NCBI GenBank assembly: GCA_003140275.1
Contig: PLJQ01000208.1
Span: 5,743-17,696 of the forward strand
Length of the DNA: 11,954 nt
DNA from: Limisphaerales bacterium
GTDB lineage: Bacteria; Verrucomicrobiota; Verrucomicrobiia; Limisphaerales; PALSA-1396
Direction of reading: 5' to 3'
In this document: piece by piece, positions 1 to 7,172 of the stretch
How the letters are laid out: each line of letters opens with the position of its first letter
Position numbering within the stretch: position 1 is the first letter of the stretch
The notes under the pieces: model-generated
Told to the model about the DNA's origin: nothing
The model's input: the letters and a program-made list of their open reading frames with translations, nothing else
Databases searched by the model: none
Made by a program: the position numbers and the translations under genes

Positions 1-819
1 GAAGATGCCATTCCGCAGAAGTATGAGTTCCTTGATCCCGACAAGCTCTTTCAGAAACCCCGGCGCGGCTCCAAATTCGATTGCGTCATCGCCACCGATG
101 CCGCCAGCTTCGAGCGCCTCGGCAAAGTCGGCGCATGCATCGCAAAGCGAAAGTTGCTTATCAACATTGACCATCATGCAAGCAACACCCGTTACGCGGA
201 TTTGAACTGGGTACTGGCCAAGAACCCATCCACTGGAGAAATTATCTTTCGCCTTCTGAAGACCGCGCGCTGGCCGATCACGCCGCCCATTGCCGATTGC
301 TTGTTCACCGCCGTTTCGACTGACACCGGCTCGTTTCAATATCCTACCACCCGTCCTGGCACTTATCATGTCGCCGGCGAACTGGTCAAACGCGGCGCAA
401 ACCTGGCCAAAATCTGCGACGAAGTTTATCAATCCTATCCTCTCTCTCGCGTACGACTCCTGCGCCACGTCTATAATCATTTTCACCTCACACACAACGA
501 TCAAATCGCCTACCTGTGGTTGAAGAAGGCCGATTACGCACGCACCGGCGCCGACACCAGCGAATCCGAAGGGTTGATCGACCACATCCGCGACATTGAA
601 CCGGTGGTCATCGCATGCGTGTTTGAAGAAATCGAACCGGAGCTGACTCGCATCAGTTTGCGCTCTAAAAACAATCGCGTGAACGTCAACCACATTGCCT
701 GCCAATTTGGTGGTGGCGGACACCATGCCGCCGCCGGTGCCCGCATCCGCGGCAAACCGCTGTCGGTGCAGCGAGAGGTGATTGCAGCCGTTAAAAAGGC
801 CCTTAATTCCGCCCACTGA
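1..819 (+). CDS. nrnA: DHH/DHHA1 phosphoesterase, NrnA type (oligoribonuclease / pAp phosphatase), 5' end missing
   Basis: The reading frame is open from base 1, so the gene begins upstream of the window; 272 codons are present. NrnA-type enzymes degrade nanoRNAs to mononucleotides and dephosphorylate 3'-phosphoadenosine 5'-phosphate in the cytoplasm, using two Mn ions. Visible motifs, numbered by window codon, are an Asp-containing strand ending in TDAASFERLG (32-41), the name-giving DHH triplet (57-59, in NIDHHASNTRY), the metal-binding Asp of STDTGSFQY (D108), and the DHHA1 nucleotide-binding loop FGGGGHHAAAGA (236-247). The N-terminal metal motif (HxxPDGDA-like) lies outside the window; about 50-60 residues are missing compared with the usual ~320. 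The TTG at 154 is not the start, because motif II lies before it. The stop is 6 bases before truB, which implies co-transcription. The family is clear; the split between nanoRNase and pAp phosphatase activity cannot be read from sequence. Confidence 0.92.
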   Translation, partial: EDAIPQKYEFLDPDKLFQKPRRGSKFDCVIATDAASFERLGKVGACIAKRKLLINIDHHASNTRYADLNWVLAKNPSTGEIIFRLLKTARWPITPPIADCLFTAVSTDTGSFQYPTTRPGTYHVAGELVKRGANLAKICDEVYQSYPLSRVRLLRHVYNHFHLTHNDQIAYLWLKKADYARTGADTSESEGLIDHIRDIEPVVIACVFEEIEPELTRISLRSKNNRVNVNHIACQFGGGGHHAAAGARIRGKPLSVQREVIAAVKKALNSAH

Positions 820-825
820 TTTTTC

Positions 826-1536
826 ATGCGCGAATTTGATTCACTCGATGGTGCCAATCTCATCGACAAGCCGGTCGGACCAACCTCTCACGATGTCGTG
901 GATGCCATTCGTCGCCAGTTCCAAATCAAAAAAGTCGGCCACTGCGGCACGCTTGATCCCAACGCCACCGGTCTGCTCATCATCGTGCTGGGTCGCGGCA
1001 CCAAACTGTCGGAAAGACTGATGTCCTCCGACAAAGTTTACGAAGGCACCGTCAAGTTTGGCGAAACCACGGACAGCTTCGATGCCGACGGGGAACTCGT
1101 CGCTTCCCTGCCCGTTCCGCCCACCACCGTGAAACAGTTGAACGAACTGGCGGCCACATTCATCGGCGATCAAATGCAAATGCCACCGATGGTTTCCGCA
1201 ATCAAAAAAAATGGCGTGCCGCTTTACAAGCTGGCTCGTAAAGGCATCGAAGTGGAACGTCGGCCGCGCCTGATTCACATTTACAGTTTTCGTTTTACCG
1301 CCTACATCGAGCCACGCGGCCATTTCCGAGTTGCCTGTACCAAAGGCACCTATGTCCGGACATTGGCGCAGGAGTTGGGCCAGAAACTGGGCTGCGGTGC
1401 GCATCTGGCAACGCTGCGAAGAACTGTTTCCGGAAAGTTTGACATCGCGGAAGCCATCCCGCTCGACGCCGCCCTGAATTTGTCTTTCGGAGAACTGGAA
1501 AAACGAGTCATTCCGTTTCTAAAACTCGCGAGTTGA
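826..1536 (+). CDS. truB: tRNA pseudouridine(55) synthase TruB
   Basis: TruB isomerises U55 in the T-loop of elongator tRNAs to pseudouridine and also acts as a tRNA folding chaperone. The 236-residue product carries the catalytic motif VGHCGTLDPNATGLL with the nucleophile D44, the preceding LIDKPVGPTSHDVV motif (12-25), the KVYEGTVKFGETTDS motif (about 67-81), the substrate-loop QMPPMVSAIKKNG block, and CTKGTYVRTLAQELG followed by CGAHLATLRRTVSGKF. The protein is short beside the ~300-residue enzymes of E. coli and B. subtilis and ends soon after the catalytic domain, so it lacks a PUA-type C-terminal domain. The ATG at 826 was chosen because the conserved N-terminus begins about 10 residues later. 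It lies 6 bases after the nrnA stop, so the two are probably co-transcribed. No good Shine-Dalgarno sequence is visible. Confidence 0.97.
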   Translation: MREFDSLDGANLIDKPVGPTSHDVVDAIRRQFQIKKVGHCGTLDPNATGLLIIVLGRGTKLSERLMSSDKVYEGTVKFGETTDSFDADGELVASLPVPPTTVKQLNELAATFIGDQMQMPPMVSAIKKNGVPLYKLARKGIEVERRPRLIHIYSFRFTAYIEPRGHFRVACTKGTYVRTLAQELGQKLGCGAHLATLRRTVSGKFDIAEAIPLDAALNLSFGELEKRVIPFLKLAS

Positions 1537-1636
1537 CAGAGGAACATGTTACGTGATGCGTGGTGTGTGAAACAATTATGATGCTTCCGGGCCGACAGCC
1601 TGCCACCAAGCTCGTCGCGTACATCGCGAACCAGCT

Positions 1637-2560
1637 ATGAATATCATCCACGCCGCCAGCGAACTGAAACCCGGCCCGCGTAAAGTCTGCATGGCCATCG
1701 GAGTGTTTGATGGCGTTCACCTGGGGCATCAACAAGTCATCCGGCAAACCATCGGCGACGCCCGCCAGCACGAAGCCGTCGCCTTGGTAATTACGTTTGA
1801 TCGCCACCCGAATACAGTCGTGGCGCCCGATCGCGTGCCACCACTGATTTATTCCCTGCCCCAAAAACTGCGCTCTCTCGAATCCCTCGGCAGCGACGCT
1901 TTGCTGCTGATCAATTTCGACAAACCGTTCAGCGAACAAACCGGCGAAGGATTCATCCGCGGACTGGCGCATGAACTTGGTCACATTCAAAGTTTATGTG
2001 TCGGCAGCGTGTTCACCTTCGGCCACCAGCGGAGCGGCAACGTCGCGTTGCTAAGAACGTTGGGAGCGGAACTTAACATCACTGTGCATGGTTTGGCGGC
2101 GGTCTCACTGGATGGCAAGGCAGTCAGCAGCACGCGCATTCGTGAAGCCATTCGGGGAGGCAAACTGGATTTTGCCACCCAGATGCTGGGACGCGCTTAC
2201 TCGCTCGCGGGCCACGTCGTCCGGGGAGATCAGTTCGGTCGTCAACTCGGCTTTCCCACCGCCAATCTTGAGGTGTCCGGTTTGATGCTGCCACCAAACG
2301 GCGTCTATATTGTTCAAGCCACGATGCAGGGAGAAACGCACCGCGGCGTTTTGAATATCGGCTATCGACCCACCCTGCAAAACTCGGCACCTCAACTTCG
2401 CGTGGAAGTGCATCTACTCGATTTTGGCGACGACCTTTACGGCAAAGAATTGGAAGTCACTTTTGTCGAGAAATTGCGCGAGGAACAAAAATTTTCTTCC
2501 ACCGAGGCCCTTACGGATCAGATTGCACGCGACATTGCTGAAGCAAGGTTGCGCTTTTAG
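1637..2560 (+). CDS. ribF: bifunctional riboflavin kinase / FAD synthetase RibF
   Basis: RibF phosphorylates riboflavin to FMN and adenylates FMN to FAD in the cytoplasm. The 307 residues show both modules. The N-terminal nucleotidyltransferase has AIGVFDGVHLGHQQVI (20-35) with the HxGH-type signature H28-LG-H31, TFDRHP (53-58), VGSVFTFGHQRSGN (122-135) and the SSTRIREAI block (164-172). The C-terminal riboflavin kinase has GRQLGFPTANLE (201-212), the NGVY strand, GVLNIGYRPT (237-246) and VEVHLLDFGDDLYG (256-269), which includes the probable catalytic base E257. Length is normal for the family. A 100-base gap separates it from truB; it may be in the same transcript or have its own promoter. 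I saw no FMN riboswitch in that gap. Its stop codon overlaps the stop of the convergent kinase gene by 4 bases. Confidence 0.97.
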   Translation: MNIIHAASELKPGPRKVCMAIGVFDGVHLGHQQVIRQTIGDARQHEAVALVITFDRHPNTVVAPDRVPPLIYSLPQKLRSLESLGSDALLLINFDKPFSEQTGEGFIRGLAHELGHIQSLCVGSVFTFGHQRSGNVALLRTLGAELNITVHGLAAVSLDGKAVSSTRIREAIRGGKLDFATQMLGRAYSLAGHVVRGDQFGRQLGFPTANLEVSGLMLPPNGVYIVQATMQGETHRGVLNIGYRPTLQNSAPQLRVEVHLLDFGDDLYGKELEVTFVEKLREEQKFSSTEALTDQIARDIAEARLRF

Positions 2561-4338
2561 CCCGTTTCCAAGGCTTCGGGCTGGTTAATAACCTCCGCCA
2601 ACACGCGGCCCATTTCTTCCATGCGGTACGGTTTGGGAACGATGCCGCTGAAACCAAATTTACGGTAGTCGGACATCACCGGGTCATAGGAATATCCACT
2701 GGAAACAATCGCCTTGGCCTGCGGGTCCATTTCCTTGAGCAAGCGTATGGCTTCGCGACCGCCCATGCCGTTTGGAATAGTCAGGTCCATAATCACCACC
2801 GCGAAGGGTTTGCCCTCGCGCTTTGCCGTTTTATAGTATTCGAGAGCCTCTACTCCATCCTTGGCCGTTTTCACTTCATACCCGTTTATCTCCAACATCG
2901 CGCCCACCACGGATAAAATATCCTCTTCATCATCCATGACAAGAATCCGGCCATGACCGGTAAACTGCCGTTGAATATGATCGGTCGCCGCCGTCATATC
3001 AACCTTGAAGGAGGCCGGCAGATGGATGTGGAAGGTCGTTCCGACTCCCACAATCGATTCCACCTTGATCTGGCCGTCGTGCCGGCGGATGACAGAATGA
3101 GCGGTCGCCAATCCCAATCCGCTGGCATGCTTTTTGGTGCCGAAATAAGGATCGAAAATCCGCGACAGATGTTCCGGGCTGATTCCCATTCCGTAATCTT
3201 TGATTGAGATCTTGACGTATTTGCCGGGCTTCAAAGCCGACGTGAAGCCACCGATCAATTCTACATTTTCCGCCCGCACCTCGAGTTTCCCGCCATCGGG
3301 CATCGCCTGCACGGCGTTGATGACCAATTGAATGATAGTCTGCCGGATTTGGGTTTCGTCCACTTCCACCCGCCAGAGATCCGCCGGCAACGTAAACTCG
3401 CTATTGACGTTGGCGCCGCGCAAACCGATTTGCGCGGACTCCTTGATCAAGTTGGAAATCTGTATCGGTTTCCTGATCGGCGAGCCACCGCGGGCAAACG
3501 TCAACAACTGTTGCGTCAAATCCTTTGCCCGCATGGCGGATTTTTCCATGGCATCCAGCCGTCCCGTCAACATTTCCGGCGAATGGGTGGACATCCGGGC
3601 CAGCGAAATATTTCCGATGATGCCCGTCAGGATATTGTTATAGTCATGCGCAATACCGCCGGCCAGCGCGCTAATCGATTCCATTTTGCTTTCAATCAGC
3701 AACTCCGCCTCGGATTTTTGCTTATCGGTGATGTCACGGAATATCACCACGACACCGAAAATATTTCCCTGCTCGTCCCGGATCGACGCAGTGTTGTCGG
3801 AAATGATTCGTTCCGTGCCATCGCGCGCAATTAAAATTGTCGAGCTTTGCAAGCCCGCCGCGCCGCCGACCCGTATCGCGTTTTCCACGGGGTTTGAACG
3901 GCGTTCTCTGGTTTTCTCATGGATTGTGTGAAATATGTTCCCGATCGGTTTTCTCATCGCTTCGCTTTGCGTCCAGCCGGTCAACTTCTCCGCCATGGTG
4001 TTGACGGAAACCACCTTGCCCTCGGTATCGGTCGCAATGACTCCATCGCCAATTGAATTCAACGTGACGGTCAATCGGTCTTTCCCCGAGGCCAACTTTG
4101 CGATTTGTTCCGCCCGCACACGCCCATCTACTTGCGACCAAACGATGGCAAAAACCAGGACACTGGCCTCCAACCCGCCGAACAGAACAATTAATGGCAG
4201 ATAGATCATCACATCCGCCTTATAGATCCGCACCAAAATGTACGCCAGGACCACCAATCCCAATGAAGCCAACAAAACCACGTACGCCGTCTTCATGCGG
4301 CGAAAATGCTGAATAAGAGATACAAACAGACTATTCAT
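2557..4338 (-). CDS. membrane hybrid sensor histidine kinase (2 TM - PAS - HisKA - HATPase - receiver)
   Basis: This is a 593-residue sensor kinase on the minus strand. The start is taken as ATG at 4338; a TTG codon directly before it could add one residue. Hydrophobic stretches at about 18-36 and 45-67 look like two membrane helices with almost no periplasmic loop, followed by a PAS domain (about 85-205, ending GVVVIFRDITDK). The HisKA box is GGIAHDYNNILTGIIGN with the phospho-accepting H231. The ATPase shows an N-box (INAVQAMPDGG, N341), a G1 box (KDYGMGI, D381) and a G2 box (SGLGLA, 406-411). The C-terminal receiver has an acidic pair (DDEED), phospho-acceptor D518 in VVIMDLTIPNGMGG, S546/S547 and K569 in VPKPY. 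No separate response regulator or HPt gene is adjacent, so the output is unknown. The small loop suggests it senses a membrane or cytoplasmic signal through PAS. The link to the divergent Bat-type operon is positional only. Confidence 0.95.
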   Translation of the reverse strand: MNSLFVSLIQHFRRMKTAYVVLLASLGLVVLAYILVRIYKADVMIYLPLIVLFGGLEASVLVFAIVWSQVDGRVRAEQIAKLASGKDRLTVTLNSIGDGVIATDTEGKVVSVNTMAEKLTGWTQSEAMRKPIGNIFHTIHEKTRERRSNPVENAIRVGGAAGLQSSTILIARDGTERIISDNTASIRDEQGNIFGVVVIFRDITDKQKSEAELLIESKMESISALAGGIAHDYNNILTGIIGNISLARMSTHSPEMLTGRLDAMEKSAMRAKDLTQQLLTFARGGSPIRKPIQISNLIKESAQIGLRGANVNSEFTLPADLWRVEVDETQIRQTIIQLVINAVQAMPDGGKLEVRAENVELIGGFTSALKPGKYVKISIKDYGMGISPEHLSRIFDPYFGTKKHASGLGLATAHSVIRRHDGQIKVESIVGVGTTFHIHLPASFKVDMTAATDHIQRQFTGHGRILVMDDEEDILSVVGAMLEINGYEVKTAKDGVEALEYYKTAKREGKPFAVVIMDLTIPNGMGGREAIRLLKEMDPQAKAIVSSGYSYDPVMSDYRKFGFSGIVPKPYRMEEMGRVLAEVINQPEALETG

Positions 4339-4446
4339 CAACTTTGCTACAGAAAATCCTGTGCCAGATGATGGCCAAAGTCCATAAAGATTTCTCTGAA
4401 CACATTTTCTAGTTTTCGTGTCGATGGGTCAGTAATGTAGCCAAAA
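4339..4446. promoter_or_regulatory. divergent intergenic region between the hybrid kinase and the MoxR operon
   Basis: This 108-base spacer must hold the start signals of the minus-strand kinase and very probably the main promoter of the plus-strand MoxR operon. It is AT-richer than the flanking genes (for example the stretch around 4400-4420). I cannot pick convincing -35/-10 pairs for either direction and see no strong operator palindrome. ACAG and CTGT around 4351-4364 could pair over only 4 bases. No Shine-Dalgarno sequence stands out before either start. The role is inferred from position alone. Confidence 0.35.
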
Positions 4447-5439
4447 ATGATGAATACAGGTATTAACGCAATAAACGAAACCGTCCGGGAAGCCAGCACT
4501 TTTGTGCGGCCCCTCTTCAGTGAAATCAGCAAGGTCGTTATCGGTCAGACCTATCTCGTCGAACGGCTCGCCATCGGCCTGCTCGCCAACGGCCACGTCT
4601 TGCTCGAAGGCGTCCCCGGCCTCGCCAAAACCCTCTCCGTCAAAACCCTCGCCGCCACGCTCCAGGTCAAGTTTGCGCGCCTCCAATTCACGCCCTACAT
4701 GCTGCCTGCCGACGTCATCGGCACGCAAATTTACAACCCCCAATCCGGCGGCTTCACCACGCGCAAAGGCCCTATTTTCGCCAACCTTGTGCTCGCCGAC
4801 GAAATCAATCGTGCGCCGGCCAAAGTGCAAAGCGCCCTGCTCGAAGCCATGCAGGAGAAGCAGGTCACCATCGGCGAACAATCCCATAAACTGGAAGAAC
4901 CGTTTCTGGTTTTGGCCACGCAGAATCCCATCGAACAGGAGGGAACTTATCCATTGCCCGAAGCGCAGGTTGATCGCTTCATGCTCAAACTCAAAATCGG
5001 TTACCCCTCTCGCGATGAAGAACGCCAAATCCTCGACCTCATGGCCCGCACTTCGCACTTGCCCACCGCTGGGCCGGTCGTGACTCCAAAACAGATTCTC
5101 GACGCCCGCGAAGTCATCAACGACATCTACGTGGACGACAAGGTCAAGGATTACATCGTCGATCTGGTTTGCTGCACGCGCGACCCCGGCAACTACAAAA
5201 TCCAACTACAAGGATTGATTCAACTCGGCGCGTCACCGCGTGCGACGATTGCCCTGGCCCTCGCCGCCAAAGCTTACGCCTTCCTGCGCGGACGTGGCTA
5301 CGTCACGCCACAAGACGTGAAAAGCATCGGCATGGACGTGCTGCGCCACCGCGTGACGATCACCTATGAAGCTGAAGCCGAGGAAAAAACCAGCGAGACG
5401 ATCATCCAGAAAATCTTTGATGAACTGCCGGTGCCGTGA
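4447..5439 (+). CDS. MoxR-family AAA+ ATPase
   Basis: MoxR AAA+ proteins are chaperone-like ATPases that act with VWA-domain partners, as the neighbouring genes show here. The 330-residue product has Walker A GVPGLAKT (55-62), Walker B LVLADEIN with D118/E119, the MoxR-typical RAPAKVQSALLEAMQEKQV stretch (122-140), sensor 1 in VLATQNPIEQEGTYPLPEAQ (N160), and the arginine of DRFM (R177). The C-terminal lid includes LGASPRATIALALAAKAYA and the family-typical GRGYVTPQDVK. Length is typical for the family and no key residue is missing. The start is ATG at 4447; a second ATG follows directly, so the start could be one codon later. It is the first gene of the probable operon, and the gap to DUF58 (225 bases) is larger than the later gaps. 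Expected location is cytoplasmic, near the membrane with the DUF58 and Bat proteins. Confidence 0.97.
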   Translation: MMNTGINAINETVREASTFVRPLFSEISKVVIGQTYLVERLAIGLLANGHVLLEGVPGLAKTLSVKTLAATLQVKFARLQFTPYMLPADVIGTQIYNPQSGGFTTRKGPIFANLVLADEINRAPAKVQSALLEAMQEKQVTIGEQSHKLEEPFLVLATQNPIEQEGTYPLPEAQVDRFMLKLKIGYPSRDEERQILDLMARTSHLPTAGPVVTPKQILDAREVINDIYVDDKVKDYIVDLVCCTRDPGNYKIQLQGLIQLGASPRATIALALAAKAYAFLRGRGYVTPQDVKSIGMDVLRHRVTITYEAEAEEKTSETIIQKIFDELPVP

Positions 5440-5469
5440 TGCAGATGAGTTGTTTGAAAAGACACTGGC

Positions 5470-5652
5470 ATGAAATATCGACCATCACTCGGCTTCATTT
5501 TAGCCTCGACTATAGTGTTGTCGGTCGGAATCTGGCTGTTGGCTTTAGCTCTTCGTCCTGCGACTGCACACAAAGCAAAGATTGGTTTCAGTTACGAACC
5601 GTCATCAGTTTTAGAAAACCCTCAAACTAATAATGCGGCAACCAATCGTTGA
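5470..5652 (+). CDS. possible small single-pass membrane or exported protein
   Basis: This 60-codon ATG frame fills most of the 225-base gap between MoxR and DUF58. The predicted peptide has a short basic N-terminus (MKYRPS), a hydrophobic stretch of about 19 residues (roughly 9-27, FILASTIVLSVGIWLLALA) and a polar tail rich in N, T and S. The segment looks like a signal anchor, or a signal peptide with a possible cleavage after PATA (about residue 34). I do not recognise a family. A competing frame (5436-5630, 64 codons) starts with a GTG overlapping the MoxR stop but has no protein-like features. After the stop, another frame from 5649 continues as LTFTNNDSPR, which could mean this is the broken remnant of a longer protein. 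There is no clear ribosome binding site. The DUF58 start lies 13 bases downstream. This could be a real small operon member, a relic, or chance. Confidence 0.42.
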   Translation: MKYRPSLGFILASTIVLSVGIWLLALALRPATAHKAKIGFSYEPSSVLENPQTNNAATNR

Positions 5653-5664
5653 CGTTTACAAACA

Positions 5665-6576
5665 ATGATTCCCCGCGAGATTCTCAAAAAAATCCGGCAG
5701 ATCGAGATTCGCACGAATCGGCTCGTCAGCGAAACGCTCGCCGGCCAGTATCACAGCGTCTTCAAGGGCCAGGGAATGAACTTCGAGGAGGTACGCGAGT
5801 ATCAGCCGGGCGACGAAGTCCGCTCCATCGATTGGAACGTCACCGCCCGCATGAATCATCCCTTCATTAAAAAGTTTGTCGAAGAACGCGAATTGACGTT
5901 GATGTTGGTAGTGGATGTGAGCGGCTCCGGACTGTTCGGCTCCGGCGAACAATCCAAGCGCGAACTCGCTGCCGAGATTGCCTCGGTGCTGGCTTTCTCC
6001 GCTATTCGTAACAACGACAAGGTTGGCCTGATCCTGTTCACCGATGAGGTTGAGAAATTCATTCCCCCACGCAAAGGAAGGCGTCACGTTCTTCGCGTCA
6101 TTCGCGAAATTCTTTTCCACGAACCCAAACGTCGTGGCACGGACTTGAATCACGCATTGGAATTTCTCACCCGCGTCACGCCGCATCGAGCCATCGCCGT
6201 CGTCGTCTCTGACTTCCTGATTGAGAACACAACTTCGAAAGCCAACTCGCGCACCTCGCATACCGCGCTCCGACAAGCGAATCGCCGTCACGATGTCGTG
6301 GCCGTCCGCATCACTGACCGCTTCGAGCTGGAACTGCCACCGCTCGGTCGCCTTGTGCTTGAGGACGCCGAAACCGGTGAAGTCGTCGAAGTCAACGCCG
6401 GCAATGCCCGCCACCGCGCCGCCTTTGCAAAACAACAAACCCGCTCGCAAGCCGATTTGGCGCGGTTGTTCCGCTCCGCCCGTATCGATGCCATCCAGTT
6501 GCGCACCGATCAGCCTTATGCCGCGGCCCTGGGACGATTTTTTGAAACTCGAGAAAAACGTCGGCGTCACGGATGA
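5665..6576 (+). CDS. DUF58 domain-containing protein (VWA-like partner of MoxR)
   Basis: DUF58 proteins almost always lie beside MoxR ATPases and carry a VWA-like fold thought to bind or present MoxR clients. Their biochemical role is not settled. The 303-residue product begins with the family-typical MIPREILKKIRQIEIRT and GQYHSVFKGQGMNFEEVREY, followed by the DUF58 signature YQPGDEVRSIDWNVTAR (46-62). A VWA-like core follows: LMLVVDVSGSGLFG (79-92) with an incomplete MIDAS pattern D84-x-S86-x-S88, then NNDKVGLILFTDEVEKFIPP and VVVSDFL. No membrane helix is evident, so it is probably cytoplasmic. The ATG at 5665 is supported by the match of the first residues to the family. Its TGA overlaps the next gene's ATG by 4 bases (6573-6576), so translational coupling is likely. 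Confidence 0.95.
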   Translation: MIPREILKKIRQIEIRTNRLVSETLAGQYHSVFKGQGMNFEEVREYQPGDEVRSIDWNVTARMNHPFIKKFVEERELTLMLVVDVSGSGLFGSGEQSKRELAAEIASVLAFSAIRNNDKVGLILFTDEVEKFIPPRKGRRHVLRVIREILFHEPKRRGTDLNHALEFLTRVTPHRAIAVVVSDFLIENTTSKANSRTSHTALRQANRRHDVVAVRITDRFELELPPLGRLVLEDAETGEVVEVNAGNARHRAAFAKQQTRSQADLARLFRSARIDAIQLRTDQPYAAALGRFFETREKRRRHG

Positions 6577-7172
6577 AAACCAATCTCTCCGCGCTCACTT
6601 CCTCAACGACCAATCTGTCCGCGTCTCAAGCGACAAACGACCTGCGCGCCATCAAACCGCCCCTGGTGATTCCCAGCGGGTGGGAATGGCTTTGGTGGAC
6701 ACTCGGCATTCTTGCGTTCGTCGCGCTTACTTATTTCGCCTGGCGTTGGTGGCAAAAACGTCGTCGGCAAACGTCACCCATCGTCATCGTGCCGCCGCAC
6801 GTTCGCGCCCGGCAAAAATTGAAAGAGGCGCTGGCGTTGATGAATCAGCCCCGGCTGTTTTGTATCCTGGTTTCCGATACCGTCCGCGTTTATCTTGAGG
6901 AACGATTCAATTTCCATGCGCCGGACCGCACTACCGAGGAGTTTTTACATGAACTGCAAGCGACCGATTTGTTGACGCCGGGACAAAAGAATGGTCTGGG
7001 CGAATTCCTCACGCGCTGTGACCTCGTTAAATTTGCCCGTTACGAACCCGGGCGGGCGGAACTCCAAGAGTTGCACGCTTCCGCCTTGCAACTGGTGGAC
7101 GAAACCGAACCAGTGCTGCCGGAGAACACCGCGCATCGGGAATCTCTCATCAAGGATCACGTTCAGTCATGA
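6573..7172 (+). CDS. single-pass membrane protein, DUF4381-like, of the Bat operon
   Basis: The 199-residue product has a polar Ser/Thr-rich N-terminus (1-30), one tryptophan-rich membrane helix at about 38-60 (WEWLWWTLGILAFVALTYFA), a basic stop-transfer stretch (KRRRQ) and a soluble helical domain of about 130 residues. That domain contains ARQKLKEALALM, VRVYLEERFNFHAPDRTTEE and LTRCDLVKFARYEP. This layout, and the position between DUF58 and the first VWA gene, matches the DUF4381-type proteins of MoxR/VWA operons, whose role is unknown. Assignment rests on context and architecture more than on motif identity. It overlaps DUF58 upstream (6573-6576) and batA downstream (7169-7172) by 4 bases each, so its level is probably tied to both. 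The soluble domain would face the cytoplasm if the basic residues follow the positive-inside rule. Confidence 0.83.
   Translation: MKTNLSALTSSTTNLSASQATNDLRAIKPPLVIPSGWEWLWWTLGILAFVALTYFAWRWWQKRRRQTSPIVIVPPHVRARQKLKEALALMNQPRLFCILVSDTVRVYLEERFNFHAPDRTTEEFLHELQATDLLTPGQKNGLGEFLTRCDLVKFARYEPGRAELQELHASALQLVDETEPVLPENTAHRESLIKDHVQS

Noticed and set aside
154..819. Start of the DHH phosphoesterase at TTG 154
   Set aside because: The frame is open from base 1 and encodes a conserved Asp-containing motif (codons 32-41) before 154, so the gene is simply cut by the window edge.
841..1404. 187-codon minus-strand frame opposite truB
   Set aside because: It is an antisense shadow of truB with no motif support.
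1537..1636. FMN riboswitch before ribF
   Set aside because: The gap is only 100 bases and does not show the conserved FMN aptamer blocks; only a short palindrome AACATGTT is visible.
4351..4364. Hairpin or operator in the kinase/MoxR spacer
   Set aside because: The pairing ACAG/CTGT is only 4 bases long and is expected by chance.
4429..5205. 258-codon minus-strand frame opposite MoxR
   Set aside because: It lies wholly antisense to a clear AAA+ gene. The composition is a mirror of high-GC codon bias and no family features are visible.
5436..5630. 64-codon frame starting at a GTG overlapping the MoxR stop
   Set aside because: The overlap is attractive, but the peptide has no membrane segment or family pattern and conflicts with the more protein-like frame at 5470.
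5656..6570. 304-codon minus-strand frame opposite DUF58
   Set aside because: It is an antisense shadow of a well-supported gene, without recognisable domains.
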